DNA from: Acidobacteriota bacterium
GTDB taxonomy: Bacteria; Acidobacteriota; Blastocatellia; UBA7656
Direction of reading: 5' to 3'
Assembly (NCBI GenBank): GCA_038040445.1
Contig: JBBPIG010000022.1
Span: forward strand, 56,838-120,837
Length of the DNA: 64,000 nucleotides
This document shows, piece after piece, positions 8,126 through 17,300 of the stretch; position 1 is the stretch's first letter, and the number at the start of each line of letters is the position of its first letter. A program made the translations under genes and the position numbers. The notes under the pieces are model-generated. The model did no database searches, was not told where the DNA came from, and was given only the letters and a program-made list of their open reading frames with translations.

Positions 8126-9400
8126 GTGAAAAAATTCATAATTCTTCCCCTTCTCATTTTCCTGCTTCCGATACAAGTCCGAGAGCGGGGAGCTTCAGCA
8201 GACATCACCCGCTCTAACGGCGCCCGCGTTCTGGAACCAGTATCGCTTCAAGCGCTTTCGGACTACCTCGAGGTTATCAAGGGTCGAGGCCAGAGTCCGG
8301 ATGACCAGGGAGTGCTGATAGAAACGCTCGACCGCGGTCAGCTACTCGCCTCACACAATGCTGACGTAACATTCAATCCAGCCTCGGTCATGAAGCTCGC
8401 CACTTCGCTAGTGGCGCTGGTGAAGCTCGGTCCCGACTATCGCTATCGAACGAATATTCTTGCCGACGGGAAGATCAACCCCGCGTCGCGTACGCTCGAG
8501 GGCGATCTGGTGGTCGATGGGGGGGCCGATCCGATGTTCTCGTTGTACGATGCTCAGGAAGTAGCCGTTCAACTATCGCGGCTTGGCATTTCGCACATTG
8601 ACGGGGCGCTGAGAATCGCGGGGCCATTCTATTATTTCGCGACAGGCTATCACTCGAATCTCTCGCCTGAGAGTTCGGCGGCCAGGCTGCGAACGGCGCT
8701 ACAGCGGGCAGGGATCAAGATAGACGGCGAAACCATTTTTGGCGAAAAGTCAGGGACCCTTCTGCTCTCGCACTATTCGGACCCCCTGGTATCGATCCTT
8801 CTTTATCAAAACGCCCACAGCAGCAATGCCGTCGCCGAAGTGCTGGGAGTATCACTTGGCGGGCCGCGGGCGATTCAGGATTATCTGGTCAAGCAGTGTG
8901 GTCTATCCGAAAGCGAGATCTTCGTTGGCCGCGCATCCGGTTTGGACTTCAATCGCATCACCCCCAGGGCGACGCTACAGATACTTCGCGCGCTGATCAA
9001 AGTTCTAGCCGGTCACTCGCTCAAACCTGAAGACGTAATGGCAGTCGCCGGAATCGATTCAGGGACTTTGCGAAGCAGGCTCGGTGGCGAAGAGGTTCGA
9101 GGGGCGGTTGTGGCCAAGACGGGCACGCTGGTTTCAATCGACAACGGAGTCAGCACGCTGGTAGGCATCGCTTACACCAGGGCGCACGGGCCATTGTTGT
9201 TTGCCGTGTTTAACTCCGGCGGCAGCGTTAACGCTTACCGCCGGCTCCAGGATCAGTTCATCCAAAAAATGATCGCGGAGGAAGGCGGTGCGGTTGCGGC
9301 TACGCGAAATGAGGACGGGTTGGCCGACGCCACGCGGCACTCGATTGTTCAGGTGTTCTACAGAGCAGGGATCGATTCAGGAGAAACATCTGCCGAGTAA
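8126..9400 (+). CDS. dacB: D-alanyl-D-alanine carboxypeptidase/endopeptidase (PBP4 type)
   Basis: A 424-residue exported penicillin-binding protein of peptidase family S13. The N-terminus MKKFIILPLLIFLLPIQ is a signal peptide. The three active-site motifs are in order: SVMK (about residues 87-90, nucleophile Ser and base Lys), SSN (about 231), and KTGTL (about 331). It would trim or cut D-Ala peptide crosslinks of peptidoglycan in the periplasm. GTG at 8126 is preferred because it begins the signal peptide and lies downstream of the -10 box; a TTG at 8072 would add 18 residues. The inserted domain typical of PBP4 is present but short. Confidence 0.85.
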   Translation: MKKFIILPLLIFLLPIQVRERGASADITRSNGARVLEPVSLQALSDYLEVIKGRGQSPDDQGVLIETLDRGQLLASHNADVTFNPASVMKLATSLVALVKLGPDYRYRTNILADGKINPASRTLEGDLVVDGGADPMFSLYDAQEVAVQLSRLGISHIDGALRIAGPFYYFATGYHSNLSPESSAARLRTALQRAGIKIDGETIFGEKSGTLLLSHYSDPLVSILLYQNAHSSNAVAEVLGVSLGGPRAIQDYLVKQCGLSESEIFVGRASGLDFNRITPRATLQILRALIKVLAGHSLKPEDVMAVAGIDSGTLRSRLGGEEVRGAVVAKTGTLVSIDNGVSTLVGIAYTRAHGPLLFAVFNSGGSVNAYRRLQDQFIQKMIAEEGGAVAATRNEDGLADATRHSIVQVFYRAGIDSGETSAE

Positions 9401-9402
9401 GT

Positions 9403-10491
9403 CTACGTCAGATCGGGTTTGAAGTTTGAAGGAGGCGTTTTCTCCCACCGGCCTGGAATAAGCGTCTCACACTCAGGACAGGCGCCCGCCTTGATCCGAT
9501 TGCTCAACACGCGGAAGCCGTACCTCTCAATCAATGTAGCTTTGCAGTTAGGGCAAAACGTGTTCTCATACTTTCCTACCCGCCCCGGCAGGTTCCCCGC
9601 GTAAACGTAGTTGAGTCCCGCGCCGTAGCCTTTTTCAGCCGCGCGAATCAGCGTCTCGATAGGAGTGTTGTCTGGACCGGTCATCTTGTAGTCCCGATGG
9701 AACGCCGTAACGTGCCAGGGAATGTCCGGCGAGACGCTCGCGATGAAATCGGCCGCTGCTTTTATCTCGTCGTCTGAATCATTGAAGCCGGGAATCAGAA
9801 GCGTGACGATCTCGAGCCAGAATCCGCGTTCGTGAACCATCTTGATGGTGTCGAGCACGTTCGATAACAATCCTCCAAGCTTTCGATAGCTTCGATCGTC
9901 GAAGCCCTTAAGGTCAATCTTGTAGAGATCGACCCACGGCCTTATGTAATCCAACACCTCGGGAGTCGCGTTGCCGTTTGAAACGTAGCCACACACAAAG
10001 CCCGCCGGTTTTGCCTGCTTGAAGATCTCTACTGCCCACTCGCTGGTTATGAGCGGCTCGTTGTAGCTTGATACGACCAGTCGCGCGCCCGCCCGGCGCG
10101 CCAACTCGACCATCTCGCCCGGTGTCACTTCAAGCGGAGGTGAGACCGCGTTCGGATCGCGCAACGCCTGCGACGTAACCCAGTTCTGACAGTAGCTGCA
10201 ATGATAATCGCAGCCGAGCATTCCAAACGTCAGAGCGAGCGATCCGGGATAAGCGTGGAAGAAGGGTTTCTTCTCGGTCGGGTCACACTGAATCGCGCCG
10301 GCGTAGCCCCTGGGGACCATCAGCTTCCCGTCCTGGTTGTAGCGCACACGGCAAATGCCGTCCAGCCCGGGCAGTATCACGCACCGATGCCCGCAGGCGT
10401 AGCAGCGCACCCGCCCGCCTTCGAGCTTCTCTCCCAGCTCGCCTTCAGTCGTGTACGTTTTGAGAATCTGTTTTAGAGTTTGTGCTGCCAT
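9403..10491 (-). CDS. amrS: AmmeMemoRadiSam system radical SAM enzyme
   Basis: A 362-residue radical SAM protein. The cluster-binding motif is C94-x3-C98-x2-C101 in GCDYHCSYCQNW. It is preceded by four cysteines (C30, C33, C37, C47) in an N-terminal metal-binding segment and followed at the C-terminus by two Cys pairs (CPNC and CPEC). This order, with the start TLKQILKTYT and the YAGAIQCDPTEKKP segment, is characteristic of AmrS, which resembles pyruvate formate-lyase activases; its in vivo substrate is not settled. The usual Memo and AMMECR1 partners are not next to it. ATG at 10491 was chosen over an upstream TTG. The gene is convergent with dacB, with two bases between their stops. Confidence 0.85.
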   Translation of the reverse strand: MAAQTLKQILKTYTTEGELGEKLEGGRVRCYACGHRCVILPGLDGICRVRYNQDGKLMVPRGYAGAIQCDPTEKKPFFHAYPGSLALTFGMLGCDYHCSYCQNWVTSQALRDPNAVSPPLEVTPGEMVELARRAGARLVVSSYNEPLITSEWAVEIFKQAKPAGFVCGYVSNGNATPEVLDYIRPWVDLYKIDLKGFDDRSYRKLGGLLSNVLDTIKMVHERGFWLEIVTLLIPGFNDSDDEIKAAADFIASVSPDIPWHVTAFHRDYKMTGPDNTPIETLIRAAEKGYGAGLNYVYAGNLPGRVGKYENTFCPNCKATLIERYGFRVLSNRIKAGACPECETLIPGRWEKTPPSNFKPDLT

Positions 10492-10639
10492 TGCGTGAAC
10501 CACCGTCAATTGCGATGAACGATTGCAATACTACCATGAGTAACCCCCGGTCATAGAAACGCCCTTCACGATTCGGCGTCTCAGATGCTAAATTGATTGG
10601 CTAAATAGAGCCGCCAACAGGAAAGACCAGTCCTTAAGA

Positions 10640-11596
10640 ATGAAACTTAGAATCCTGCATCACGATCATTGTTTCGATGGCTTCGCATCCGCCGCGGTTT
10701 TTTCGCGCTTCTTCGCGGAGAAAATTAGGGCCGACGCCGAGATCTCATACACGGGACTCGCACACAAGCCGAACCAGAAGCTCATCGAGGAAGAGTTATT
10801 TGACGGCGACGACAACGCCATCGTCGATTTCAAGTACAGCCCGTCGCCGAGGCTCACCTGGTGGTTTGATCATCATCAGAGCGCGTTTCTATCGCCTGAA
10901 GACGAACAACACTTTCGTACCGGGACATGGCCGGCAAAGTTTTACGACCCGAACTACAAATCATGCACGAAGTTCATCGCGGACACGATCGCCGCTAAGT
11001 ACGGCTTTGACCAACCCGGCTTGAGCGACTTGATTCGCTGGGCCGACATCATCGACGGCGCTCAATACGAAGACGCGAAAACGGCAGTGGAGCTGAACGC
11101 TCCGGCGTTGAAGTTGATGCTGGTCATCGAAGCGAGCCACGACCGCGCGGTGATGCAAAGAATTATTCAGGGCATGCAATCGGAGACGCTGGACAATATC
11201 ATCTCCGACCCGGTGATCAGCCGGGAGTTTCTCCCGCTGTACGAGCGTCACCTCAAGACGATCGATATGATTCGCGAGGCGGCGCGATGCGAAGGAGGCG
11301 TGATCTACTTTGATCTCAGCGATCACGATGCCGAAGGCTACAGCAAGTTCATCCCGTATTACTTGTTCCCGGAGTGCGTCTATTCTGTAAGTGTGAGCTT
11401 GTCTTCAAGCAGGTCGAAGATATCGGTGGGATTCAATCCGTGGAGCCCTCGGCCGCGCCGGCACAACCTGGCTTCGATCTGCGAGCGATACAATGGTGGC
11501 GGTCACGCCGTGGTCGGAGCGATCTCATTGCGCCCGGATCAGATCGAGCTGGCGCGCGAGACTGCCAAAGCAATCGCTGCCGAGCTTCGCGCGTAG
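10640..11596 (+). CDS. DHH-family phosphoesterase
   Basis: A 318-residue protein starting with LHHDHCFDGFASAAV, the first metal-binding motif of the DHH superfamily, followed by IVDFKYSP and WWFDHHQSAF (the DHH signature) and ending with a substrate-binding motif in YNGGGHAVVGAI, like the GGGH of DHHA1 domains. Members cleave phosphodiester bonds in oligonucleotides (NrnA), cyclic dinucleotides or polyphosphate with Mn ions; this one lacks a CBS or RecJ extension, so small nucleotides are the likeliest substrates. It is a single gene, convergent with 11602. Function beyond the superfamily is not assignable. Confidence 0.8.
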   Translation: MKLRILHHDHCFDGFASAAVFSRFFAEKIRADAEISYTGLAHKPNQKLIEEELFDGDDNAIVDFKYSPSPRLTWWFDHHQSAFLSPEDEQHFRTGTWPAKFYDPNYKSCTKFIADTIAAKYGFDQPGLSDLIRWADIIDGAQYEDAKTAVELNAPALKLMLVIEASHDRAVMQRIIQGMQSETLDNIISDPVISREFLPLYERHLKTIDMIREAARCEGGVIYFDLSDHDAEGYSKFIPYYLFPECVYSVSVSLSSSRSKISVGFNPWSPRPRRHNLASICERYNGGGHAVVGAISLRPDQIELARETAKAIAAELRA

Positions 11597-11601
11597 AGCA
11601 G

Positions 11602-12090
11602 TCAGTCAAACACCCACCGAGTCGCAGTGCCGGTGAACTCGCCGCCAGCAGAGGTAAACCCGAACACCACTCTGGGATGAACCTCGTAGAACGGTTCGTC
11701 GAAGCCTTCCATGCCCCACTCGTATTTCGGGCCGTATGCATCCCCGAATCGTTGGCGCAGCTCAGAGTTGTCCATTAACTCAGCGACACCTTCCAGGATG
11801 ATCTGGTCCTCGCCGAGTTCGCAGCAAATGACGCAGCGTGGATTCTCGACGAGGTTACGAGCCTTGCGCGATTGATTCCCGGTGCTGAAGTAGAAGGCAT
11901 CTTCGAGCCACACGCCCCACACCGGCATCGCGTGCGGGTTTCCATCCGGCCGCGTCGTCGCTACCCAGTAGTTCCGCGCTTTCGCTAAGCGCTCGGTGGC
12001 CCAGCTCCAGGGTAGCAAGCCTTTGCCTTTATGAGCTTCGAGAATTCCATAGCCCGGCATGTGCGGGCGGCTCGCTTTCGGTTGTGGCAT
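11602..12090 (-). CDS. Pyridoxamine 5'-phosphate oxidase-family protein
   Basis: A 162-residue split-barrel protein. The segment ARNYWVATTRPDGNPHAMPVWGVW is the classic flavin-binding start of the PNPOx-like fold, followed by FYFSTGNQSRKARNL and VICCELGEDQIILEGVAE. Such small proteins bind FMN or F420 and reduce or detoxify small molecules; the cofactor cannot be told from sequence. It stands alone on the minus strand, five bases from the convergent DHH gene. The length is normal for the family. The alternative is a non-catalytic flavin-binding protein. Confidence 0.75.
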   Translation of the reverse strand: MPQPKASRPHMPGYGILEAHKGKGLLPWSWATERLAKARNYWVATTRPDGNPHAMPVWGVWLEDAFYFSTGNQSRKARNLVENPRCVICCELGEDQIILEGVAELMDNSELRQRFGDAYGPKYEWGMEGFDEPFYEVHPRVVFGFTSAGGEFTGTATRWVFD

Positions 12091-12171
12091 TGTCTACTCC
12101 CCGTTCGGCAGCAGTACCTTGCTTAAATGCGTTATTAATACCATTTCCTTCCGGACTATCACCGATGATTT

Positions 12172-12927
12172 TCATTTCTTATGACAAATCGCCAACCAGT
12201 CCCAGGGATACGGGTCTTTCATCCATCTAGGTGGGTTGTCGAATATCGCGATCCAGGGATACTCGACCCTATCCACGTGGCTGACTTCGAAGCCCACATC
12301 TTCCAACGAAACGAACAGTTCCTCCCTCAAATAGTGCTTTGCCAGAACGCCGTCAAGATTCAGTATCCCGTTGATGACGTCAGCGCCGCGCGATTTCTTT
12401 CGAGGCAACTTGATCGCAGATCTTTCGTCTTGGCGATGGCCTGATCTATCGTTCCATTGAGACAATCTCAGATTTGAGTAAAGAGCTGACTCCAACGAAG
12501 GTACAACTACCAGGATATGTCCTTTGTTCGCGATATGCCGAAACATGTTATCCAATACACGCCGCCGTTTTTGGGGAGCGGGCTCCAGAAGCACGTTTAC
12601 GCTTATCCCGAAATCGAACTTCCCGAGCTTTAATCGGGAACTATAGAGATCAGCCCTCACATAGACGACGTTGTCGAAACCACGGCAAGTATCTCGCGCC
12701 AGTGTCAGGCAGTTTCTTGAGACGTCAGTAGCACAGACGGTCTTAAACCTCTCTGCTAGTAGTGGGACGTATCTTCCAACCCCACAGCCAAAATCGCAGG
12801 CCGTTGACTCTGCGGAGCTGAACCGATCAATGTGACTTAGCAGAGTACGATTCCGGTCATTTGCCAGAGTATCAAAAACTTCGTTGTCGAAATTGCTCGC
12901 GATCCGGTCCCAGAATCTTGTATTCAT
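12172..12927 (-). CDS. Class I SAM-dependent methyltransferase
   Basis: A 251-residue protein with the Rossmann-fold methyltransferase motif I in ACDFGCGVGRYVPLL (about residues 44-58), motif II around CATDVSRNC, and a later hydrophobic strand HILVVVPSLESAL. The N-terminus MNTRFWDRIASNFDNEVFD is typical of small-molecule methyltransferases of the UbiE type. ATG at 12927 was chosen; a TTG eight codons upstream lacks support. No biosynthetic neighbour indicates the substrate. It lies alone between a flavin-fold gene and a gene-free stretch. Confidence 0.8.
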   Translation of the reverse strand: MNTRFWDRIASNFDNEVFDTLANDRNRTLLSHIDRFSSAESTACDFGCGVGRYVPLLAERFKTVCATDVSRNCLTLARDTCRGFDNVVYVRADLYSSRLKLGKFDFGISVNVLLEPAPQKRRRVLDNMFRHIANKGHILVVVPSLESALYSNLRLSQWNDRSGHRQDERSAIKLPRKKSRGADVINGILNLDGVLAKHYLREELFVSLEDVGFEVSHVDRVEYPWIAIFDNPPRWMKDPYPWDWLAICHKK

Positions 12928-13380
12928 CACTCTACTTATCTTAAATCGCAACGATGAATCCCAGGCGATTCGCTACTCGTCTTCGCGTGTTCCGCCCAGT
13001 CGTGCCTCGGTATCGAGTTAGTCGCGCGCGTTCCCGAAGAAGCCCGCTGCACGCTATTACAGAAGATGTGGCGATGTCAATATCAACGTGACGTGTCTCA
13101 CGACGCTCCCAGCCACTGAGTGGCGAAAGCCGATGGCCACATCGTGAGCTGTGGGAGTTAGTGGACGCGATCATCATCCAACCGCAAGCCACGGGAGTGG
13201 CGAAAGACCTTGCGCCAACTGCAAAGTGGAACAATGTACGGGACCACTTCAGGATATGTGCCTTCTCTGCGATGCTCGGCGTTGTATTCGCTTCGTTTTC
13301 CGCCACTCCGGGGCCCGGACAAGCGGTGCCACCACACTCCAAATCGGGAGGCCGTGCGAATCAATGGCTGAAGTCCGACG
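12928..13380. other. Gene-free stretch
   Basis: About 450 bp with short overlapping open frames on both strands, none with recognisable domains, export signals or ribosome binding sites. Nothing could be assigned; it may be decayed sequence. Confidence 0.4.
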
Positions 13381-14271
13381 CTACAAGAGGCTCATCGGTT
13401 TCGGATTGTTCGGATCGCTGTAGTCGTAAAACCCGCGGCCGCTCTTTCGTCCGTACAACCCCGCCATCACCATCCGCTTCAACAACGGCGGCGGAGCGAA
13501 CCGCTTCTCTTTGAACTCGTCGAACATGATGTTCGCTATATAAAACGTCGTGTCGAGTCCGACAAAATCACCAAGCGTGAGCGGTCCCATCGGATACCCG
13601 CAGCCTAGCTTCATCGCGTTGTCTATGTCCACGATCGATGCTACGCCTTCCTCGAGCGCGCGAATTGAATCGAGCATGTAAGGCACAAGCAGACGGTTCA
13701 CGATGAAGCCGGTTCGGTCCGAGGTCTGCACGGGAACCTTGCCGATCTCGCGAGCGAACGCAGTTGCGGCGCTGAAAGCTTCCGGGTCAGTGAGAATCGT
13801 GCGGACTACTTCGACCAGCTTCATCACCGGCACCGGGTTGAAGAAGTGCATTCCGAGGAAGCGTCGCTGCCGTTCCGGGCCGGTCGCCGTCATCATCTGC
13901 GTTATCGACAGGCTCGAGGTGTTCGAGGCGAAGATCGTTTCGGGAGGGCAGATCCTATCGAGCCGTGAGTAGGTCTTATTCTTCTCCTCCATGTTCTCTA
14001 TGATTGCTTCTATGACGATCTGGGCGCCTGCCGCGTCCTCAAGCCGAGTAGCCCCGTGCAGTCGAGCGAGCGTCGCGTCGCGGCCCTCAGCAGTCAGCTT
14101 GCCTTTCTCGACCATCTTTCCGAGTTGCTTCGTTATGCTGCCGAGACCTTTGTTCAAGTATTCTTCCGAAACTTCGATGACGGTTACCTCGCGCCCCGCT
14201 TGAGCGCACACCTGGGCGATGCCCGAGCCCATCAACCCGCATCCGAGCACTGCGACCTTATCTATTGCCAT
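13381..14271 (-). CDS. hbd: 3-hydroxybutyryl-CoA dehydrogenase
   Basis: A 296-residue enzyme that interconverts 3-hydroxyacyl-CoA and 3-oxoacyl-CoA using NAD(P). The N-terminal Rossmann fold starts with VAVLGCGLMGSGIAQ (GxGxxG), followed by SNTSSLSIT with the catalytic Ser, and RRFLGMHFFNPVPVMKLVEVV, which carries the catalytic His and Asn-Pro. The C-terminal domain shows GFIVNRLLVPY and CGYPMGPLTLGDFVGLD. Length and motifs fit the stand-alone butyrate/beta-oxidation enzyme. The start at 14271 is supported by GGAGG eight to nine bases upstream; an in-frame ATG at 14286 overlaps that site and is unlikely. It is transcribed alone. Confidence 0.92.
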   Translation of the reverse strand: MAIDKVAVLGCGLMGSGIAQVCAQAGREVTVIEVSEEYLNKGLGSITKQLGKMVEKGKLTAEGRDATLARLHGATRLEDAAGAQIVIEAIIENMEEKNKTYSRLDRICPPETIFASNTSSLSITQMMTATGPERQRRFLGMHFFNPVPVMKLVEVVRTILTDPEAFSAATAFAREIGKVPVQTSDRTGFIVNRLLVPYMLDSIRALEEGVASIVDIDNAMKLGCGYPMGPLTLGDFVGLDTTFYIANIMFDEFKEKRFAPPPLLKRMVMAGLYGRKSGRGFYDYSDPNNPKPMSLL

Positions 14272-14385
14272 TAGTATTGCCTCCATTCATTCGCCGAAGA
14301 CTGGGGTGGAAATTCCACCTTTCATTCCGTCAGTTCAGGAGAGGTAGGTTATTACGTCGAGCGGGATTGTTCAACCAAGCCTAAG

Positions 14386-14433
14386 GAGACTGTGTCAAAA
14401 CCCCCAACTTCAGTTGGGGGGTGACACAGTCTC
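14386..14433. repeat. Long perfect inverted repeat (two-tier hairpin)
   Basis: Outer arms gagactgtgtca and tgacacagtctc (12 bp, perfect) enclose inner arms cccccaact and agttggggg (9 bp) with only small bulges. The folded stem would have more than 20 base pairs. It lies upstream of the eCIS cluster and about 115 bp beyond the start of the divergent hbd gene. There is no T-run, so it is not a standard terminator; a mobile palindromic element or an RNA processing signal is possible. Confidence 0.7.
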
Positions 14434-14740
14434 TAAGCGGCTGGGGTAGTCCCCTGTTCTTTGCGGCCTTTGCCGCCGGTGATTGCCTGTAGCGAATCCT
14501 GCCGCCTGGGACAAGCGGCAAGGTGCGGAACAAAATCCTGTTGCCGGACCTGGACAAAGACGTGCTGACGGTAGGACATTAATCTCCTACTGTAATACAG
14601 CGACGGGGGCTGGGGAGATCCATTGCCTTGCGTTTCATGCTGGACTAAGAAGTCCTACCTCAATAGTTCCGCGGCGCGTGGGTTCAACGATTAAGTACCG
14701 CGCACGGGAATTGCAATTGTGGCTACCTGGGAGCGAAGGA
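14434..14740. other. Leader region before eCIS cluster
   Basis: About 300 bp between the palindrome and the first small gene of the injection-system cluster. No convincing coding frame, no sigma-54 (-24/-12) element and no clear sigma-70 promoter were found by eye. It presumably holds the main eCIS promoter. Confidence 0.3.
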
Positions 14741-15040
14741 GTGGCTGTGAACTCTGGCGGGCAAACGACGGATGAACCTGATACGGATTATCAAATACTC
14801 GCTTACTTGCATGCCAACCCAGAGGCGCAGGACACACTTGAAGGGATCGTTGAATGGTGGCTGCTGGACCAGAAGATCAGCCGGCAGACCGAGCGCGTAA
14901 AACAAGCGCTCGCCCAGTTGATTGAGCGAGGGCTGATAGTCACGCGAATTGGAACTGATTCGCGAGTTCATTACGGAATCGATCGCAACAGACGAGATGA
15001 AATCGAGTCATGTCTCAAAAATTGGCCGGGAACTATTTGA
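14741..15040 (+). CDS. Small winged-helix-like protein at head of eCIS cluster
   Basis: A 99-residue protein with the segment YQILAYLHANPEAQDTLEGI, then VEWWLLDQ and VKQALAQLIERGLIVTRI, ending in a beta-hairpin-like SRVHYGIDR. The helix-helix-wing pattern matches a winged-helix DNA-binding fold. From memory, similar small proteins precede sheath genes in other eCIS clusters, so a local regulator is a fair guess, not shown. The start is one of two GTG codons (14741 or 14747); GGGAG 7 bases before the first supports it. It is 118 bp upstream of the sheath gene. Confidence 0.6.
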   Translation: MAVNSGGQTTDEPDTDYQILAYLHANPEAQDTLEGIVEWWLLDQKISRQTERVKQALAQLIERGLIVTRIGTDSRVHYGIDRNRRDEIESCLKNWPGTI

Positions 15041-15158
15041 TTGCCCCGGGGTTGTAATCCTGAAACTCGGCTAACCGCGAACGGTTCGAGTATCCTCACC
15101 GAATGAACTGGTTACATAGGCAGCGAGCCCGACTATTTGATCAAGGAGAAGTTAAACT

Positions 15159-16757
15159 ATGCCAATTGCACCGACCTATCCTGGCGTTTACATCGAGGAG
15201 ATACCGAGCGGCGTCCGCACGATCACTGGAGTGGCGACCTCAATTACTGCATTCATCGGTCGAGCCATGCGCGGGCCGACCGGTGATCCGGTGACAATCA
15301 ACAGTCTTGCTGACTTCGAGCGCACGTTCGGCGGCTTGCAGGTGAGTTACCCTATGAGTTATGCCGTCAAGGATTTCTATATCAACGGCGGAAGCCAGGC
15401 GATTATCGTGCGTTTGCAGAAAGGCGCGGCCACTTCCAAGAACGCCGATCTGAAACTGGATGCGGCCAATCCAGGCAACTGGGGTGACAAATTGGTGGTG
15501 ACGGTTGATGAAAAGGGCATCACCGACGATGTCGCTAATCGCTATGGCATCGCCAAAGCCGATCTCTTCAACCTGACGATCTTCGAGGACCCGCCCAACG
15601 GCAGAGTCGAGAAATTCCTGAACGTCGCGGTGGCAGCGGGTTCCGGTTCGCGGCGGCTTGATCGGGTTTTGAACGAAGAATCCAATCTCGTGCGCGTCAG
15701 CCTGAAAGTCGATAAGACGCCGGATTTACCGGCGACCCGTCCGGCCAACAGCAAAGACGAGGAAGACCCGGCCAATGCCAAAGCTGACAAAACCAAGTTT
15801 GTTAGACTGTCCGACGGCAAGGACAGCGCTCCGTTGACGACGGCGGCTGATTTCGAGGGCGTGAGAGCTGATAAGACTGGCCTCTACATGCTCGAGAAGG
15901 TCGATCTGTTCAACCTGCTCTGCATTCCACCGGATACGCGCGATGGCGACGCGCCAAGCGATGTCTATGGAGCGGCCATGATCTATTGTGCCGAACGCCG
16001 TGCCATGCTCATCGTTGATCCTCCGAAAGCCTGGTCGAGCAACAAAGATACCGCCGCCGCGACGGCGCTCGCCGGCTTGGGCGCTCTCAATTTGTCAGGT
16101 CCCGCCGCGCGCAACGCTGCGCTTTATTTCCCGCGCGTGCTGGAAGCCGACCCAAAACGCGATGGACAGATTGATACGTTCGTTCCCTGCGGCCTCGTCG
16201 CCGGCGTGATGGCGCGCACGGACGCGCAGCGTGGCGTCTGGAAGGCGCCTGCGGGATTAGACGCAGCTATGACCGGTATTCAAGGTCTGGAAGTCAACCT
16301 CAACGATCCCGAAAACGGTATGCTCAATCCGCTCGGCATCAACTGCCTGCGCTCGTTTGCGGTCTTTGGCCGCGTTGTCTGGGGTGCGCGCACCTTGCGG
16401 GGTGCTGACCAGCTAGGCGACGAATACAAATACGTCCCTGTGCGCCGTACGGCTTTGTATATCGAAGAGAGCCTGTATCGTGCCTTGAAGTGGGTGGTCT
16501 TCGAGCCCAACGACGAACCGCTGTGGGCTCAGATTCGGCTCAACGTGGGCGCGTTCATGCACGACCTGTTTCGCCAGGGGGCGTTCCAGGGCCGCACGCC
16601 CCGCGACGCCTACTTCGTGAAGTGCGACAAAGAGACCACGACGCAAAGCGACATCAATCGCGGCATCGTCAACATCATCGTGGGATTCGCGCCGCTCAAG
16701 CCCGCCGAGTTTGTGATCATCAAGCTGCAACAGATGGCCGGTCAAATCGAGGTGTAA
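15159..16757 (+). CDS. eCIS contractile sheath protein
   Basis: A 532-residue tail sheath protein. The start PTYPGVYIEEIPSG and the following VATSITAFIGRA are the conserved N-terminus of phage and eCIS sheath proteins (Afp2/Pvc2-like), and the C-terminus KPAEFVIIKLQQMAGQIEV is the conserved handshake strand that links subunits. The core has NPLGINCLRSFAVFGRVVWGARTL, also typical. Subunits stack around the tube and contract to drive it out. A good ribosome binding site (AAGGAG) precedes the ATG. It is the only sheath gene in the cluster; Afp and PVC have three, so one protein must make the whole sheath here. An internal segment (about residues 180-230) rich in Lys, Asp and Pro is a likely surface insertion. 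Confidence 0.93.
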   Translation: MPIAPTYPGVYIEEIPSGVRTITGVATSITAFIGRAMRGPTGDPVTINSLADFERTFGGLQVSYPMSYAVKDFYINGGSQAIIVRLQKGAATSKNADLKLDAANPGNWGDKLVVTVDEKGITDDVANRYGIAKADLFNLTIFEDPPNGRVEKFLNVAVAAGSGSRRLDRVLNEESNLVRVSLKVDKTPDLPATRPANSKDEEDPANAKADKTKFVRLSDGKDSAPLTTAADFEGVRADKTGLYMLEKVDLFNLLCIPPDTRDGDAPSDVYGAAMIYCAERRAMLIVDPPKAWSSNKDTAAATALAGLGALNLSGPAARNAALYFPRVLEADPKRDGQIDTFVPCGLVAGVMARTDAQRGVWKAPAGLDAAMTGIQGLEVNLNDPENGMLNPLGINCLRSFAVFGRVVWGARTLRGADQLGDEYKYVPVRRTALYIEESLYRALKWVVFEPNDEPLWAQIRLNVGAFMHDLFRQGAFQGRTPRDAYFVKCDKETTTQSDINRGIVNIIVGFAPLKPAEFVIIKLQQMAGQIEV

Positions 16758-16775
16758 CGCCCGGGAGGAAAACGT

Positions 16776-17300
16776 ATGGCTCAGTTTACCGTTAATGCTC
16801 AGCGTTTCGATCCGTACAAGAACTTCAAATTCCGCGTGAAGTGGGATGGCAGGTACGTGGCCGGCATCAGCAAGGTCAGCGCGTTGAAGCGCACCACGGA
16901 AGTTGTCAAGCATCGCGACGGCGGCGACCCCTCCAGTAGCCGCAAATCGCCCGGCCGCACCGAGTACGAGGCCATAACGCTCGATCGTGGCGTTACGCAC
17001 GACAAAGAGTTCGAGCAATGGGCCAACAAGGTTTGGAATTTCGGCTCGGGTCTGGGCGCCGAAGTGTCCCTCAAAGACTTCCGCAAAGACGTCATCATCG
17101 AGGTCTACAACGAAGCGGGCCAGCTTTCCCTCGCCTACAAGGTCTTCCGCTGCTGGGTCTCGGAATTTCAGGCGCAGGCCGATCTCGACGCCAACGCCAA
17201 CGCGGTCCTGATACAACACATCAAGCTTGAAAACGAAGGCTGGGAGCGCGACGTCGAGGTGCCTGAGCCCAAGGAACCTACTTTCACTGAGCCTCAGTGA
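16776..17300 (+). CDS. eCIS inner tube protein (gp19-like)
   Basis: A 174-residue tail tube protein of the T4 gp19/Hcp-like family. Visible features are FDPYKNFKFRVKWDGRYVAGISKVS, the basic KRTTEVVKHRDGG segment, the middle YEAITLDRGVTHDKEFEQWANKVWN, and a C-terminal strand NAVLIQHIKLENEGW. Stacked hexamers form the hollow tube inside the sheath. It follows the sheath gene by 18 bp, and its stop overlaps the next start codon by one base, so translation is probably coupled. Only one tube gene is present. The last 20 residues are Pro/Glu-rich and probably flexible. Confidence 0.92.
   Translation: MAQFTVNAQRFDPYKNFKFRVKWDGRYVAGISKVSALKRTTEVVKHRDGGDPSSSRKSPGRTEYEAITLDRGVTHDKEFEQWANKVWNFGSGLGAEVSLKDFRKDVIIEVYNEAGQLSLAYKVFRCWVSEFQAQADLDANANAVLIQHIKLENEGWERDVEVPEPKEPTFTEPQ

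Noticed and set aside
12928..13380. Possible insertion-sequence remnant in the gene-free stretch
   Set aside because: No terminal inverted repeats, target duplication or recognisable transposase motif on either strand.
14434..15158. Sigma-54 (-24/-12) promoter before the eCIS cluster
   Set aside because: No TGGCAC-N5-TTGC-like sequence was found by eye upstream of 14741, 15159, 23599 or 29026.
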